Shown in pieces: positions 8,191 through 16,488 of a stretch of DNA of 64,000 bases. A program made the translations under genes and the position numbers. The DNA comes from Thermodesulfovibrionia bacterium (lineage in GTDB: Bacteria; Nitrospirota; Thermodesulfovibrionia; UBA6902): assembly GCA_030646035.1 (NCBI GenBank), contig JAUSMY010000056.1, forward strand, positions 69,481 through 133,480. Reading direction: 5' to 3'. The notes below the pieces were generated by a model, which had not been told where the DNA came from, made no database searches, and was given only the letters and a program-made list of their open reading frames with translations. Position 1 is the first letter of the stretch. The number at the start of each line of letters is the position of its first letter.

Positions 8191-9276
8191 TTGAAGCATT
8201 TAAAAGGCGTAACTTTTTTTTCATTATTTGTTTTTTTACTGCTGTTTTTATGTTTTGTTTTTGTTTCTGCTTCAGATGCTGCCGACAGTGAGAATTGCCT
8301 GATGTGCCACAAATACCGTTTTCTGGGCAGGATTGATGAGCATGGGAAAAAAAGGAATTACAATGTTGACGAAAATATTTACAATGAAACTGTCCACAGA
8401 AATGTGCCATGCAGGGACTGCCATACCTCAATCCAGAATCTTCCGCATGAGCCTATAACCGATGAGGTCAACTGCGGCAACCAGTGCCATATAAAGCCGC
8501 CGTTTGCCAAAGAGAACTTTTCTCACAAGGCTATCATTGATACCTATAACAAGAGCGTGCACGGCGCCAAAAGCACTGATTCAGATGAACTCAAGGCTGC
8601 AAAGCCTTATTGTAAATACTGCCATCTGAATCCGCGTTACACAAAGGTTGAGGAGGAGAGGGTATCAAGCTCAACTTTGGAGAGATGCTTCAACTGTCAT
8701 GAGGAGAAGGGAGTTACACAGGCATATAAACATATCACTCACCGCCTGCGGCATAAGACATCACGCTCGCGTCAGGAAATAGTTGAACTCTGCTCAAAGA
8801 ACTGTCATGAAGATGTTGACAAGATGAAGAAGTTTAGAGTTTCTGAGGAGAGCCTTGAGTCTGTCGAGACATATAGGCGTTCCATTCACGGCAAGGCTGT
8901 TGCTTTAGGATCTGAGATGACTGCTGATTGTGTAAGCTGTCATGCCACAAGTAAAATCCATGACATATACAAAAAGGATGAGTCAGCATCCACTGTGAAT
9001 AAAAATAATCTTAAAAGGACTTGTCAGCAATGCCATTTGGATGTGACCAGTAAATTTGTTCAGATAGATGTCCATTCAGGGATTACCAGTAGCGAGAAAC
9101 CTTTTCTGCATTTTCTCGAGATCCAGCTTGGTTTTGTCCTTTATGGAACGATCTTCGGGCTTCTTGGCCTGGCTCTCATAGAGACAATCGGCAGAAAGAA
9201 GGACGGAATTAAATGGCAGATAAAGGGCGGAACAACGTGGCGTGGAAAATCAAAACGAGGTTTTGAAGATGAGTAA
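8191..9276 (+). CDS. Octahaem c-type cytochrome with C-terminal membrane anchor
   Basis: I choose TTG 8191, 7 bases after GGAGG (8179-8183), because it gives a proper signal sequence (MKHLKGV, then hydrophobic). The alternative ATG 8140 lies inside the previous gene and would bury the leader. The roughly 361-residue product has six CXXCH motifs (CLMCH, CRDCH, CKYCH, CFNCH, CVSCH, CQQCH) plus two CX3CH motifs (CGNQCH, CSKNCH), and a single membrane helix near residues 305-328 (about FVLYGTIFGLLGLALIE) followed by a basic tail. So the haem domain lies in the periplasm, tethered at the C-terminus. With the next two genes (cytochrome b, trihaem c) it looks like a quinol-oxidising complex of the kind found in Geobacter cbc clusters; this is analogy, not proof. 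Confidence 0.88.
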   Translation: MKHLKGVTFFSLFVFLLLFLCFVFVSASDAADSENCLMCHKYRFLGRIDEHGKKRNYNVDENIYNETVHRNVPCRDCHTSIQNLPHEPITDEVNCGNQCHIKPPFAKENFSHKAIIDTYNKSVHGAKSTDSDELKAAKPYCKYCHLNPRYTKVEEERVSSSTLERCFNCHEEKGVTQAYKHITHRLRHKTSRSRQEIVELCSKNCHEDVDKMKKFRVSEESLESVETYRRSIHGKAVALGSEMTADCVSCHATSKIHDIYKKDESASTVNKNNLKRTCQQCHLDVTSKFVQIDVHSGITSSEKPFLHFLEIQLGFVLYGTIFGLLGLALIETIGRKKDGIKWQIKGGTTWRGKSKRGFEDE

Positions 9277-9303
9277 ATCAATAAAATATTATACGGAGGA
9301 ATC

Positions 9304-10194
9304 ATGACAACATCTTCTGAAACAGTAGTTAAATCTGCAAATGATTCACCGGCAGAAGGTGGAAATACGCATTATGTGAAAGGTGTCGGTCATATACCGA
9401 GGGATATATATAAATATGTAAAATCAAACCCCCTCGGTGATATGCCGCGGTACTCAATCCATATTGTTATACAGCACCTGGTAGTTTTTCTTACCTTTTT
9501 GGTGCTTGCTGCCACAGGACTGCCGCTTCATTTTGGTGATCTTTTCTGGGCGCCATTGATACTTTCACCTTTTGGCGGGCCTGATTCAGCAAGGGTGATC
9601 CACTGGACTGCTGCTTTTATTATGGTGACGGCTTCAGTCTATCATTTGGGAACAATTATTTTGGGGACTCTATATAAGGTTCAGAATAAAAAGTTCCATT
9701 TACTGCACACTCAAATCCCGACCTTAAAGGACCTCCAGGACATCAAGCATGATATAAGATATTTTCTTGGCAAAGAGAGGTATCGTCCTGAGATGGGCAA
9801 GTTTATGTACAAGCAGAAATTGCATTATCTTGCGATAATCTGGGGAACATGTGTACTGGTAGTTGCAGGCAGTACCCTTCTTTTTCCTGAGACAATGTCA
9901 AACTTCTGGCCTAATCCCAGGTTTGCCCAGGACCTTGCCAGGTTGATGCATGCTGATGAGGCTATCATGGCTGCTGCTGTAATCGTATTCTGGCATTGGT
10001 CTAATGTTCATCTTGTTCCCGGAAGGTTCCCTTTTCAGTGGACCGTCCTTACCGGAAAGATAACCAGGGAACATCAGATAGAAGAACACTTTCTCGAATA
10101 TGTTGATAATCTGAAAGAAATGCCGGCAGAGAGGGAGTATCTCAGGAGTGTTATGAAAGAAAAAGGATATATGACAGAAGGAGGTGAACGTTAA
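9304..10194 (+). CDS. Integral membrane cytochrome b (formate dehydrogenase gamma / NarI-like)
   Basis: 296 residues with four predicted membrane helices (about 55-80, 97-118, 160-182, 203-222). Histidines suitable for b-haem ligation occur in them: IHIVIQHLV, VIHWTAAF, VYHLG, KLHYLAI, LMHADEA and FWHWSNVH. This pattern is typical of di-haem cytochrome b subunits that take electrons from, or pass them to, the quinone pool. The ATG has a strong GGAGG 4-5 bases upstream. It is flanked by an octahaem c with a membrane tail and a trihaem c with an N-terminal helix, making a three-gene membrane module. The long hydrophilic N-terminus (about 45 residues) and the C-terminal cytoplasmic tail are of unknown role. 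Confidence 0.9.
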   Translation: MTTSSETVVKSANDSPAEGGNTHYVKGVGHIPRDIYKYVKSNPLGDMPRYSIHIVIQHLVVFLTFLVLAATGLPLHFGDLFWAPLILSPFGGPDSARVIHWTAAFIMVTASVYHLGTIILGTLYKVQNKKFHLLHTQIPTLKDLQDIKHDIRYFLGKERYRPEMGKFMYKQKLHYLAIIWGTCVLVVAGSTLLFPETMSNFWPNPRFAQDLARLMHADEAIMAAAVIVFWHWSNVHLVPGRFPFQWTVLTGKITREHQIEEHFLEYVDNLKEMPAEREYLRSVMKEKGYMTEGGER

Positions 10195-11028
10195 TTGTCC
10201 GGAAAACCTAATAGACTGGATCATCCTAAGATTGTATATATTATGGGTGCTTTCTTTATGATCATCACCTTGACGACAGTTGTTGGTGTCTTATACCATC
10301 TGACATTTTCTCATCATGGACCTGCTTTGCTTACTCCGTTCAAGGAGAAGATAGAGGAGAAGAACCGCTCTCTCATAATGGAAGAAGTTAAATTTCTCGA
10401 GGAGCAGGAAAAGCACAGGCATTTCCATAACATAGCCGAGTTTCCGGAGATGCCTGAAGATATGCGGCCCGTCTGTTTTATATGCCACTCTGATTATCCG
10501 CATAGCAAGAGCAAGAAGGTCAGGGCGCTCTTAAATATGCACACACAGTTTTTTACCTGTGAGGCCTGCCATTTTGAAAACAAGCCGGGCATCCAGACTG
10601 TCTTTTCATGGTATAACCCGATGGATGCGAACCCAAAAGGGCCTTTCTTTGGTACAAGTTATGATTCTGAGTCAGGAAATCTCGAAGCTGTTAATGATAA
10701 GTTTTCAAAGATCACAGCCTTTATCAAAAAAGGAGGAGATCTTGAATCTACAATGCAGAAGCAGGATGCCCCGTTAGCGCTGGATTATGTGAAAATAAGA
10801 GATCAGCTGACTCCTAACGAGCGTGACAATGTAAAGAAGAAGTTTCATGTCAATATCAAGCCGAAAGGCCATGAATGTAAAGAGTGCCATGACAGAAAGA
10901 GTATCCTTGATTTTAATAAACTCGGATTTTCCGCTAATAGGATCGTTGATCTGGAGCAGCTCAATATTACAGGTATGATAACCAAGTATGAAACGTTCTA
11001 CTTGCCTAATCTGTTCAAGGATGAGTAG
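10195..11028 (+). CDS. Membrane-anchored trihaem c-type cytochrome
   Basis: 277 residues starting at TTG 10195 immediately after the previous stop codon, with GGAGG at 10180-10184. One membrane helix (about residues 13-35) anchors the protein; the rest is periplasmic. Three CXXCH motifs (CFICH, CEACH, CKECH) are separated by a long haem-free stretch between the second and third, and by histidine-rich segments (HRHFHN, YPHSK, NMHTQF) that may ligate haems. It resembles NapC/NrfH-type quinol-linked cytochromes in general plan but has fewer haems. As the last gene of the b/c module it probably passes electrons between the cytochrome b and soluble multihaem carriers. A strong terminator follows. 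Confidence 0.87.
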   Translation: MSGKPNRLDHPKIVYIMGAFFMIITLTTVVGVLYHLTFSHHGPALLTPFKEKIEEKNRSLIMEEVKFLEEQEKHRHFHNIAEFPEMPEDMRPVCFICHSDYPHSKSKKVRALLNMHTQFFTCEACHFENKPGIQTVFSWYNPMDANPKGPFFGTSYDSESGNLEAVNDKFSKITAFIKKGGDLESTMQKQDAPLALDYVKIRDQLTPNERDNVKKKFHVNIKPKGHECKECHDRKSILDFNKLGFSANRIVDLEQLNITGMITKYETFYLPNLFKDE

Positions 11029-11091
11029 GCATTGCAGTTCGTGTATGTTATTTTGTTTATTAAATGACAAAATAGTCTGACAATATTTTTT

Positions 11092-11121
11092 CTCCCCCCC
11101 TTTTTAAAGGGGGGGAGTTTC
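11092..11121 (+). terminator. Rho-independent terminator
   Basis: A perfect 12-bp stem (CTCCCCCCCTTT at 11092-11103 against AAAGGGGGGGAG at 11106-11117) with a 2-base loop, followed by TTTCTTT. It ends the cytochrome b/c operon. The C/G-run composition resembles the palindromic element found inside hisF at 38369-38412, so it may be a related repeat that serves as a terminator. Confidence 0.75.
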
Positions 11122-11215
11122 TTTATAATACTGCATAAACTGTGTCGCAAACGGTTATTTGTAATATCTTCACTCCATTATTGGAGATTTGCCTCAGCTT
11201 AAAGGATGTTATTCT

Positions 11216-12142
11216 ATGAAGAGAAATTCTATAATAATTTTATTTATATTTACTCTACTGATCATTGGTATTCCTGCCGCATCTTTTTCATTTAATTGTG
11301 TTAATACCAGATTTCTTTTCCATATCACTGGTGATATGGATCAGCCGAGTGATCTTTCAGACGGGCCGAATGGGAATATATATATTGTCGATGGTGTTAA
11401 CAACAGGATTGTTGCGGTTGACAGTAACGGAAGCTTCAAGTTTACATTTGGCAAAGAAGGATCCGGAGAGAAAGAATTCAATATGCCTCTAGGCATTGAT
11501 GTTTATGTTGACGGCAGAGTATTTGTTGCGGATACACGGAACCAGAGGATTCAGGTATTTGATGCCGAAGGAAATTTTCTATTTATGTTCAGCACTAAAC
11601 TTGATTCAGACAGAAACCCTTCTGATCCGGTGGATGTTCTGGTAACCAAATTTAATAACGGATATATTTATGTATCTGATAATAACAACCATGAGATAAA
11701 GGTCTATGACCTTAAAGGTAAGTTTAAATTTAAATGGGGGAAGTTCGGCGAAGCATCGGGTGATTTCAGATATCCGGCCACGATGTCCAGTAATGCTAAT
11801 AATGAAGTCTTTGTTGTTGATGTATTAAATACCAGGGCTCAGAAATTTTCTCCTACAGGCAACTATATTAATGATATAGGTTCATGGGGTGTGCACCCTG
11901 GCGACTTCTTCAGGCCTAAAGGCATTGCATTGTCGCATCAGGGCTGGGTATTTGTCAGTGACAGCTATATGGGTGTTGTTCAGGTATTTAATGATCAGGG
12001 CCAGTTTGACGGTGTGATATGTGAAAACAATAAAAAAAGGGTATTTAAAACCCCTGTCGGTATTTTTGTTGATAAAGATAACAGGCTGATGGTAGTTGAG
12101 ATGATAGCAAACAAGATAACAGTATTAAAAATAGTTGAGTAA
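11216..12142 (+). CDS. NHL-repeat (six-bladed beta-propeller) secreted protein
   Basis: ATG 11216 is preferred over an upstream TTG at 11189: AAAGGAT lies about 9 bases upstream and the leader MKRNSIIILFIFTLL is then at the N-terminus (cleavage near SFS/F). The approximately 308-residue product has repeating NHL signatures: PSDLSDGPNGNIYIVD, PLGIDVYVDGRVFVAD, YIYVSDNNNHEIKVYD, NEVFVVDVLNTRAQKF, GIALSHQGWVFVSDSY and GIFVDKDNRLMVVE. These make about six blades. Such propellers mediate protein or ligand binding outside the cytoplasm. Its stop codon overlaps the start of the 18-haem cytochrome (TAATG), so the two are translated together and may form a complex. There are no haem motifs of its own. 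Confidence 0.88.
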   Translation: MKRNSIIILFIFTLLIIGIPAASFSFNCVNTRFLFHITGDMDQPSDLSDGPNGNIYIVDGVNNRIVAVDSNGSFKFTFGKEGSGEKEFNMPLGIDVYVDGRVFVADTRNQRIQVFDAEGNFLFMFSTKLDSDRNPSDPVDVLVTKFNNGYIYVSDNNNHEIKVYDLKGKFKFKWGKFGEASGDFRYPATMSSNANNEVFVVDVLNTRAQKFSPTGNYINDIGSWGVHPGDFFRPKGIALSHQGWVFVSDSYMGVVQVFNDQGQFDGVICENNKKRVFKTPVGIFVDKDNRLMVVEMIANKITVLKIVE

Positions 12143-14412
12143 TGTCCGGTGGTTCTTTTCTTATGTTTTATATAATTAGATTAACTAAGTTTTCTTTGCT
12201 CATAATTATTCTTTCTGCTTTTGCTTCTGAGACTGCTGCTATGGATGTTTCAGCCAAACGGGACTGTGGTATGTGCCATCTGACATGGATGAATGACTTC
12301 AGGGAATCTGAAGAGACTCTGATTCCGTGGCAGTCTGGCAATGTTCTCAAGAAAGACACCCAAGGGGTGGAAAGCTCTGAGGAGATATGTTACAGCTGTC
12401 ACGACGGCTATGTGAATGATTCGCGTAACATAACATGGAGATTTAACAGGCATCCTGTTTTTGTTAAGCCGTCTAATAAGGTTAATATTCCTGACTCATT
12501 TCCTCTGAGCGTTAAGAATGAGATATATTGCGGCACATGCCATTCTGCTCACGGCAAAGGTGCTGCTGCTACTTCAGAAAATACAAAAACATCGCTTTTC
12601 AGAGAGATTAATATTGACTCCAGCCTTTGCGAGATGTGTCATGTTGACCAGGCTAATTTCAGATCCTCTAACAGCCATCCGGTTCATGTAAACTCAATGA
12701 AACTGCCTGATAAGTTGTTTGAGGCAGGCGGTATTAAGGCATCTGATAAAAATAAAATGATTTGTCAGTCATGCCACAAGGTGCATGGTGCAAAAGGAAA
12801 AAAACTTCTTATAACTGAGAATGATGATTCAAGTCTTTGCATGATATGCCATGAAGACAAAAAGAGCATTGCCGGCACAAAACATGACTTAAGTTTGACA
12901 CTGCCTGATTCAAAAAATTTAAAAGGGCAGACACCGTCTGAATCAGGCCCTTGCGGCGCATGCCATTCCCCGCATTTCGCTGTCGGCAAAAGGCTGTGGG
13001 CCCGAACTATGGGGAAAGGCAATCCTGCAGCCCAGATGTGCCTTACATGCCATGCAGAGGATTCAGGATATAAAATTAAAGGCGTAGGTGAGTTCTCACA
13101 CCCTATTAACATTAATCCGGCTTCTTCAACAACTATTCCTGCGGAGCTTCCTCTCTTCTCACCTGAAGGGGCAAAGATCTCTAATGGGTATGTCCAGTGC
13201 TTTACCTGTCATGATATTCACAAGTGGGACCCGGAAAACCTAAGCAATAAAGGCGGCAAAGGTGTAGAAGGTGATTCATCAAACAGTTTCCTTAGAATAT
13301 CCAATAGCTCAGGGTCAAGCCTCTGCATCGGGTGCCATGTTGATAAGAAGCAGTTGGTATATTCTGACCATAATCTTGAGGTAACTGCACCTGACGAGAA
13401 GAATATTCAGGGGGTTAATACAAAGGCCTCAGGGCCATGCGGCGCATGCCACCTTCCGCATAACGCATCTTCATACCGTCTGTGGTCAAAGAAGCTTGCA
13501 GAAGGGAACATAACAGGGCAGCTATGCAGCGTATGCCACAATAGTAAAGGCCCGGCAAAGGCTAAGCTTATCGGGGATTATTACCATCCTTTGGACGTGA
13601 CGCTTGATAAGTTCAATATCGTTACAATGCTTCCGCTTTATGATGATGCCGGGAATAAAACACCTGAAGGGAAACTCGTCTGCCTTTCATGCCACGACCC
13701 TCATGTGTGGGACCCTAAAAACTCATCCTTTATTGGTGAGTATCAATATAAAAATGTTGAAGGCAATGCATGCAATAGTTTCCTCAGGAAGCCTAATTCT
13801 CCGGCTTCCGACCTCTGTGAGAGCTGCCACAAAGATCAGGCGCTTGTTGACGGAACCGACCATGATCTTAATGTTACAGCTCCTGACGCAAAGAACCTGC
13901 TCGGCCAGACAGTAAATGAATCAGGACAATGCGGTGCCTGCCATCTTGTTCATAACAGTACTAACCAGTTAAAGCTTTGGGCAAGGCCTTACCTGCCCTA
14001 TTCCTTCCAGGGTGGAGTTGTTGAATCTTTATGTAACAGCTGCCATTCTACGGATAAGATAGCGAAATCGAAGATACCTGTAATTGCCACGCATCCGAAG
14101 GATAAGCTTGTAAATAACATCCTGAGATGTGACAGAGCAATGATAGATTTTGCTCCGCTGTTTGATGAAAAGAGCGGTGCTTTTACCAATTATGGGAATA
14201 TTTCATGTCCGACCTGTCACAATGTCCACCAGTGGAGTCCATTATCAAAGACTAAGGGTGTCGGCAAGAACATTGAGGGTAATGCAACAAACAGTTTCCT
14301 GCGAAATGTCAGTTACAATAATATCTGTATAGACTGCCACGGGTTTGACGCTATTTTTAGGTATAAATATTTTCATGACCCTGATGACAGAGTAGAGAAA
14401 TTTCAAAAATAG
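12142..14412 (+). CDS. 18-haem c-type cytochrome with three internal repeats
   Basis: 756 residues, with 18 CXXCH motifs by my count and a Sec leader (KFSLLIIILSAFASETAA). The start overlaps the preceding stop as TAATG; an internal ATG at 12163 would also keep the leader. From about residue 248 the protein is built of three repeats of about 162 residues. Each begins with a segment like DHDLNVTAPDAKNL, then SGPCGACHxPH, LW(A/S), a LCxxCH, a HP...FPL/LPL segment, a CxxCHD(P/I)H-W-(D/S)P, and a GN..NSFLR block. Each repeat carries about four or five haems. It is coupled to the NHL protein upstream. There is no anchor apart from the leader. Probably a periplasmic or surface electron conduit. Confidence 0.93.
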   Translation: MSGGSFLMFYIIRLTKFSLLIIILSAFASETAAMDVSAKRDCGMCHLTWMNDFRESEETLIPWQSGNVLKKDTQGVESSEEICYSCHDGYVNDSRNITWRFNRHPVFVKPSNKVNIPDSFPLSVKNEIYCGTCHSAHGKGAAATSENTKTSLFREINIDSSLCEMCHVDQANFRSSNSHPVHVNSMKLPDKLFEAGGIKASDKNKMICQSCHKVHGAKGKKLLITENDDSSLCMICHEDKKSIAGTKHDLSLTLPDSKNLKGQTPSESGPCGACHSPHFAVGKRLWARTMGKGNPAAQMCLTCHAEDSGYKIKGVGEFSHPININPASSTTIPAELPLFSPEGAKISNGYVQCFTCHDIHKWDPENLSNKGGKGVEGDSSNSFLRISNSSGSSLCIGCHVDKKQLVYSDHNLEVTAPDEKNIQGVNTKASGPCGACHLPHNASSYRLWSKKLAEGNITGQLCSVCHNSKGPAKAKLIGDYYHPLDVTLDKFNIVTMLPLYDDAGNKTPEGKLVCLSCHDPHVWDPKNSSFIGEYQYKNVEGNACNSFLRKPNSPASDLCESCHKDQALVDGTDHDLNVTAPDAKNLLGQTVNESGQCGACHLVHNSTNQLKLWARPYLPYSFQGGVVESLCNSCHSTDKIAKSKIPVIATHPKDKLVNNILRCDRAMIDFAPLFDEKSGAFTNYGNISCPTCHNVHQWSPLSKTKGVGKNIEGNATNSFLRNVSYNNICIDCHGFDAIFRYKYFHDPDDRVEKFQK

Positions 14413-14455
14413 AAATTCAATTACGGGTCTGAGAAGGGGAGTTAGAATCATATTG

Positions 14456-15493
14456 CTATTTATAGTAATATTTATGGCACTTAGTGCATAAATCAAAAGG
14501 ATCCTTCGCTTCAAGCGCCCACAGGTTAGGATAATCTGATGCATGAGGATTGTGGCAGCTTGCGCAAGAGAGTTCCTTTCCCGGCCTTATAGGGTCCGGT
14601 TTGCCCTTTGTAGGATGTCCGCCTTGGAGGAACATTCCTCCCACGATATGCTGTCCTGTTTTTTTGTCATCATGGCAGCTTGTGCAGAGATCCCATGACG
14701 GTTTGACCAGATTAAATTCATATGGGGATGAGTGAGGGCTATGGCAGATCGCGCATCGTCCAATGTTAACAGGGCCGTGGATGATCTTTTTGCTTTTCCA
14801 TTCATTTTTCTGTTCTATGTGGCAGCCGAAACAGACCTCTGAGTCGGGTTGTTTTACTGAGTATTTTGGGGTGCTGTCAGGGTTGTGACAGCTTAGACAG
14901 CTCCAAACAGAAGCAGGGCCATGTACAAAGGGATAAGAGGTTATCTTTTTATGGCATGAATAGCATGTTGACGTCTTGTTTATATTAGCTAAATTATCCT
15001 TAATATATAATTCAGAATATGTTGCAATATTAACCGACGTCCTGTCTGTATCCTTTGGAGTAAGGTCATGACACCCGGAACACTCTTTGTGGGCATTCAT
15101 ATGAAAAAGGTCTTTAGTGAAATCAGGAGGCGGATTTCTATAGGAGCTTTCAATTTCTGAACGGCGGAATATGGTTAAGACTACATTTTCTAATGCTTTG
15201 TTATTTTTATAAGCTGTTATATTTATACTGTTCAGCCCATATATCAAAGGAACATTGAAACACTCAGTTTTGCTGTCAGGTATTATATCTCCATCAATCT
15301 TGTTTTCTGCTTTTACATGTATCTTGTCTACTAAACTTAAAGGCACACTTAAAGAAATGTCGGCGTCAAATAATTCTCTTATGGTCTTGTCAGGAGGGTA
15401 ATTAATTGTAATGATCTTCTGAACGGCGGATACCTTTTGACTTATTATTAGAAAAGCCAAAATGAAAGGTAGATATAGATATCTTATTTGCAT
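14456..15493 (-). CDS. Octahaem c-type cytochrome with N-terminal beta domain
   Basis: 345 residues, Sec leader ending around VSA/V. Residues 25-115 contain no haem motif and read as an Ig-like or carboxypeptidase-regulatory-type beta domain (ITAYKNNKALENVVLTIF is a typical late strand). Eight CXXCH motifs follow (CSGCH, CYSCH, CLSCH, CFGCH, CAICH, CTSCH, CASCH, CTKCH), with paired HGP(V/A) histidines like those of the 13-motif protein in the same operon. It is the last of three minus-strand genes, overlapping the thioredoxin-like gene by 10 bases, and converges on the 18-haem gene 43 bases away. The beta domain may serve for docking; this is inferred. Confidence 0.9.
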   Translation of the reverse strand: MQIRYLYLPFILAFLIISQKVSAVQKIITINYPPDKTIRELFDADISLSVPLSLVDKIHVKAENKIDGDIIPDSKTECFNVPLIYGLNSINITAYKNNKALENVVLTIFRRSEIESSYRNPPPDFTKDLFHMNAHKECSGCHDLTPKDTDRTSVNIATYSELYIKDNLANINKTSTCYSCHKKITSYPFVHGPASVWSCLSCHNPDSTPKYSVKQPDSEVCFGCHIEQKNEWKSKKIIHGPVNIGRCAICHSPHSSPYEFNLVKPSWDLCTSCHDDKKTGQHIVGGMFLQGGHPTKGKPDPIRPGKELSCASCHNPHASDYPNLWALEAKDPFDLCTKCHKYYYK

Positions 15494-16488
15494 TTTGAAG
15501 AAGATGACGGCAGCAGGTTCTTTTCTAATATATTATGTACAGCTTTTTTATACATCTCTATTGACCTGTCTTTTTCACCCTTTAGCTCATAGGCCCTTCC
15601 CAAATCATAATATGCCTTTTGAGAGTAGGGGTTTGATACTGTTGCTGAAGTGAGGATCTCAATGGCTTTATCAAGTTCATTTTTGAGGATATGAACCTCG
15701 CCAAGCCCTGTTTTAGCATCTTTTGAGTCAGGTTCCAGTTCGATTGCTTTATTGAAACTTGCAAGGGCTGGATCGGCTTCCTTATTTCCAAGCAGCAGAA
15801 AGCCCAGAAGTATATGAGATTTTGCGATATCGGACTTTGACTCAATAGATTTCTTTATTGTCTCAATTGCCTGACCTGAAAGTCCTGAACCAGCAAATTC
15901 CAGAGCAAGGTTGTATCTTCTCTCTGCCTCATTTGCAGATTCATCAACATTCTCTTTTCCTGGGGAGAGGATTTCAGTCAGTGAATCTTTATCTATCTCT
16001 CCCAAAGCTAACCTGATATAACCTTCAAGTGCAGCTGCATAAGTGAGAGGATGTCCGGGAAGTATGTATGAAAGCTTGCCCTCTTTATCGATTATCACTG
16101 TTGTGGGGTAAACACGTATTTGATACTTATCATATACCTTTCGCTCGTTATCTAAAAGAATAGGGAACTCGATCTGGTTAGTATCAACCATATTCCGGAC
16201 AGCATCATTTTTAACGGCATCAGCTATTATCCCTGCAAATTGAACACCCTTTTTGCCGTATTTCTTAAAGATGTCCTGAGCATCATCCAGTGCCATGGCT
16301 GAACGTGCATGTTCCGGATTCCAGTAAATAAAGACCAGGATGCTGTTTTTATAGTCAGTTAATGATAGTACTTCTCCTTTTAATGTCATAAGTCTGAAAT
16401 CAGGAGCTGCGTCCCCGGCCTGAAGGTCATCCGCGTATGCAATCGGACTTATAAGGAGCATGATTGATAATAGGATTGTTAAGATCAT
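15484..16488 (-). CDS. Exported thioredoxin-fold protein lacking CXXC, fused to TPR repeats
   Basis: 334 residues. A Sec leader (MILTILLSIMLLISPIAYA) is followed by a TlpA/ResA/AhpC-TSA fold (about 25-175): GDAAPDFRLMTLKGEVLSL, YKNSILVFIYWNPEHARS, the cis-proline region YPTTVIIDKEGKL. Where TlpA has WCxPC, this protein reads WNPEHARS, with no cysteine, so it cannot act as a standard thiol reductase. Residues about 185-325 form three or four TPR units (YNLALEFAGSG, SHILLGFLLLG, KTGLGEVHILKN, AYYDLGRAYELKG). It lies between two cytochrome genes with overlaps on both sides (4 and 10 bases), so it is probably a scaffold or assembly factor for them rather than an enzyme. Confidence 0.88.
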   Translation of the reverse strand: MILTILLSIMLLISPIAYADDLQAGDAAPDFRLMTLKGEVLSLTDYKNSILVFIYWNPEHARSAMALDDAQDIFKKYGKKGVQFAGIIADAVKNDAVRNMVDTNQIEFPILLDNERKVYDKYQIRVYPTTVIIDKEGKLSYILPGHPLTYAAALEGYIRLALGEIDKDSLTEILSPGKENVDESANEAERRYNLALEFAGSGLSGQAIETIKKSIESKSDIAKSHILLGFLLLGNKEADPALASFNKAIELEPDSKDAKTGLGEVHILKNELDKAIEILTSATVSNPYSQKAYYDLGRAYELKGEKDRSIEMYKKAVHNILEKNLLPSSSSKCK

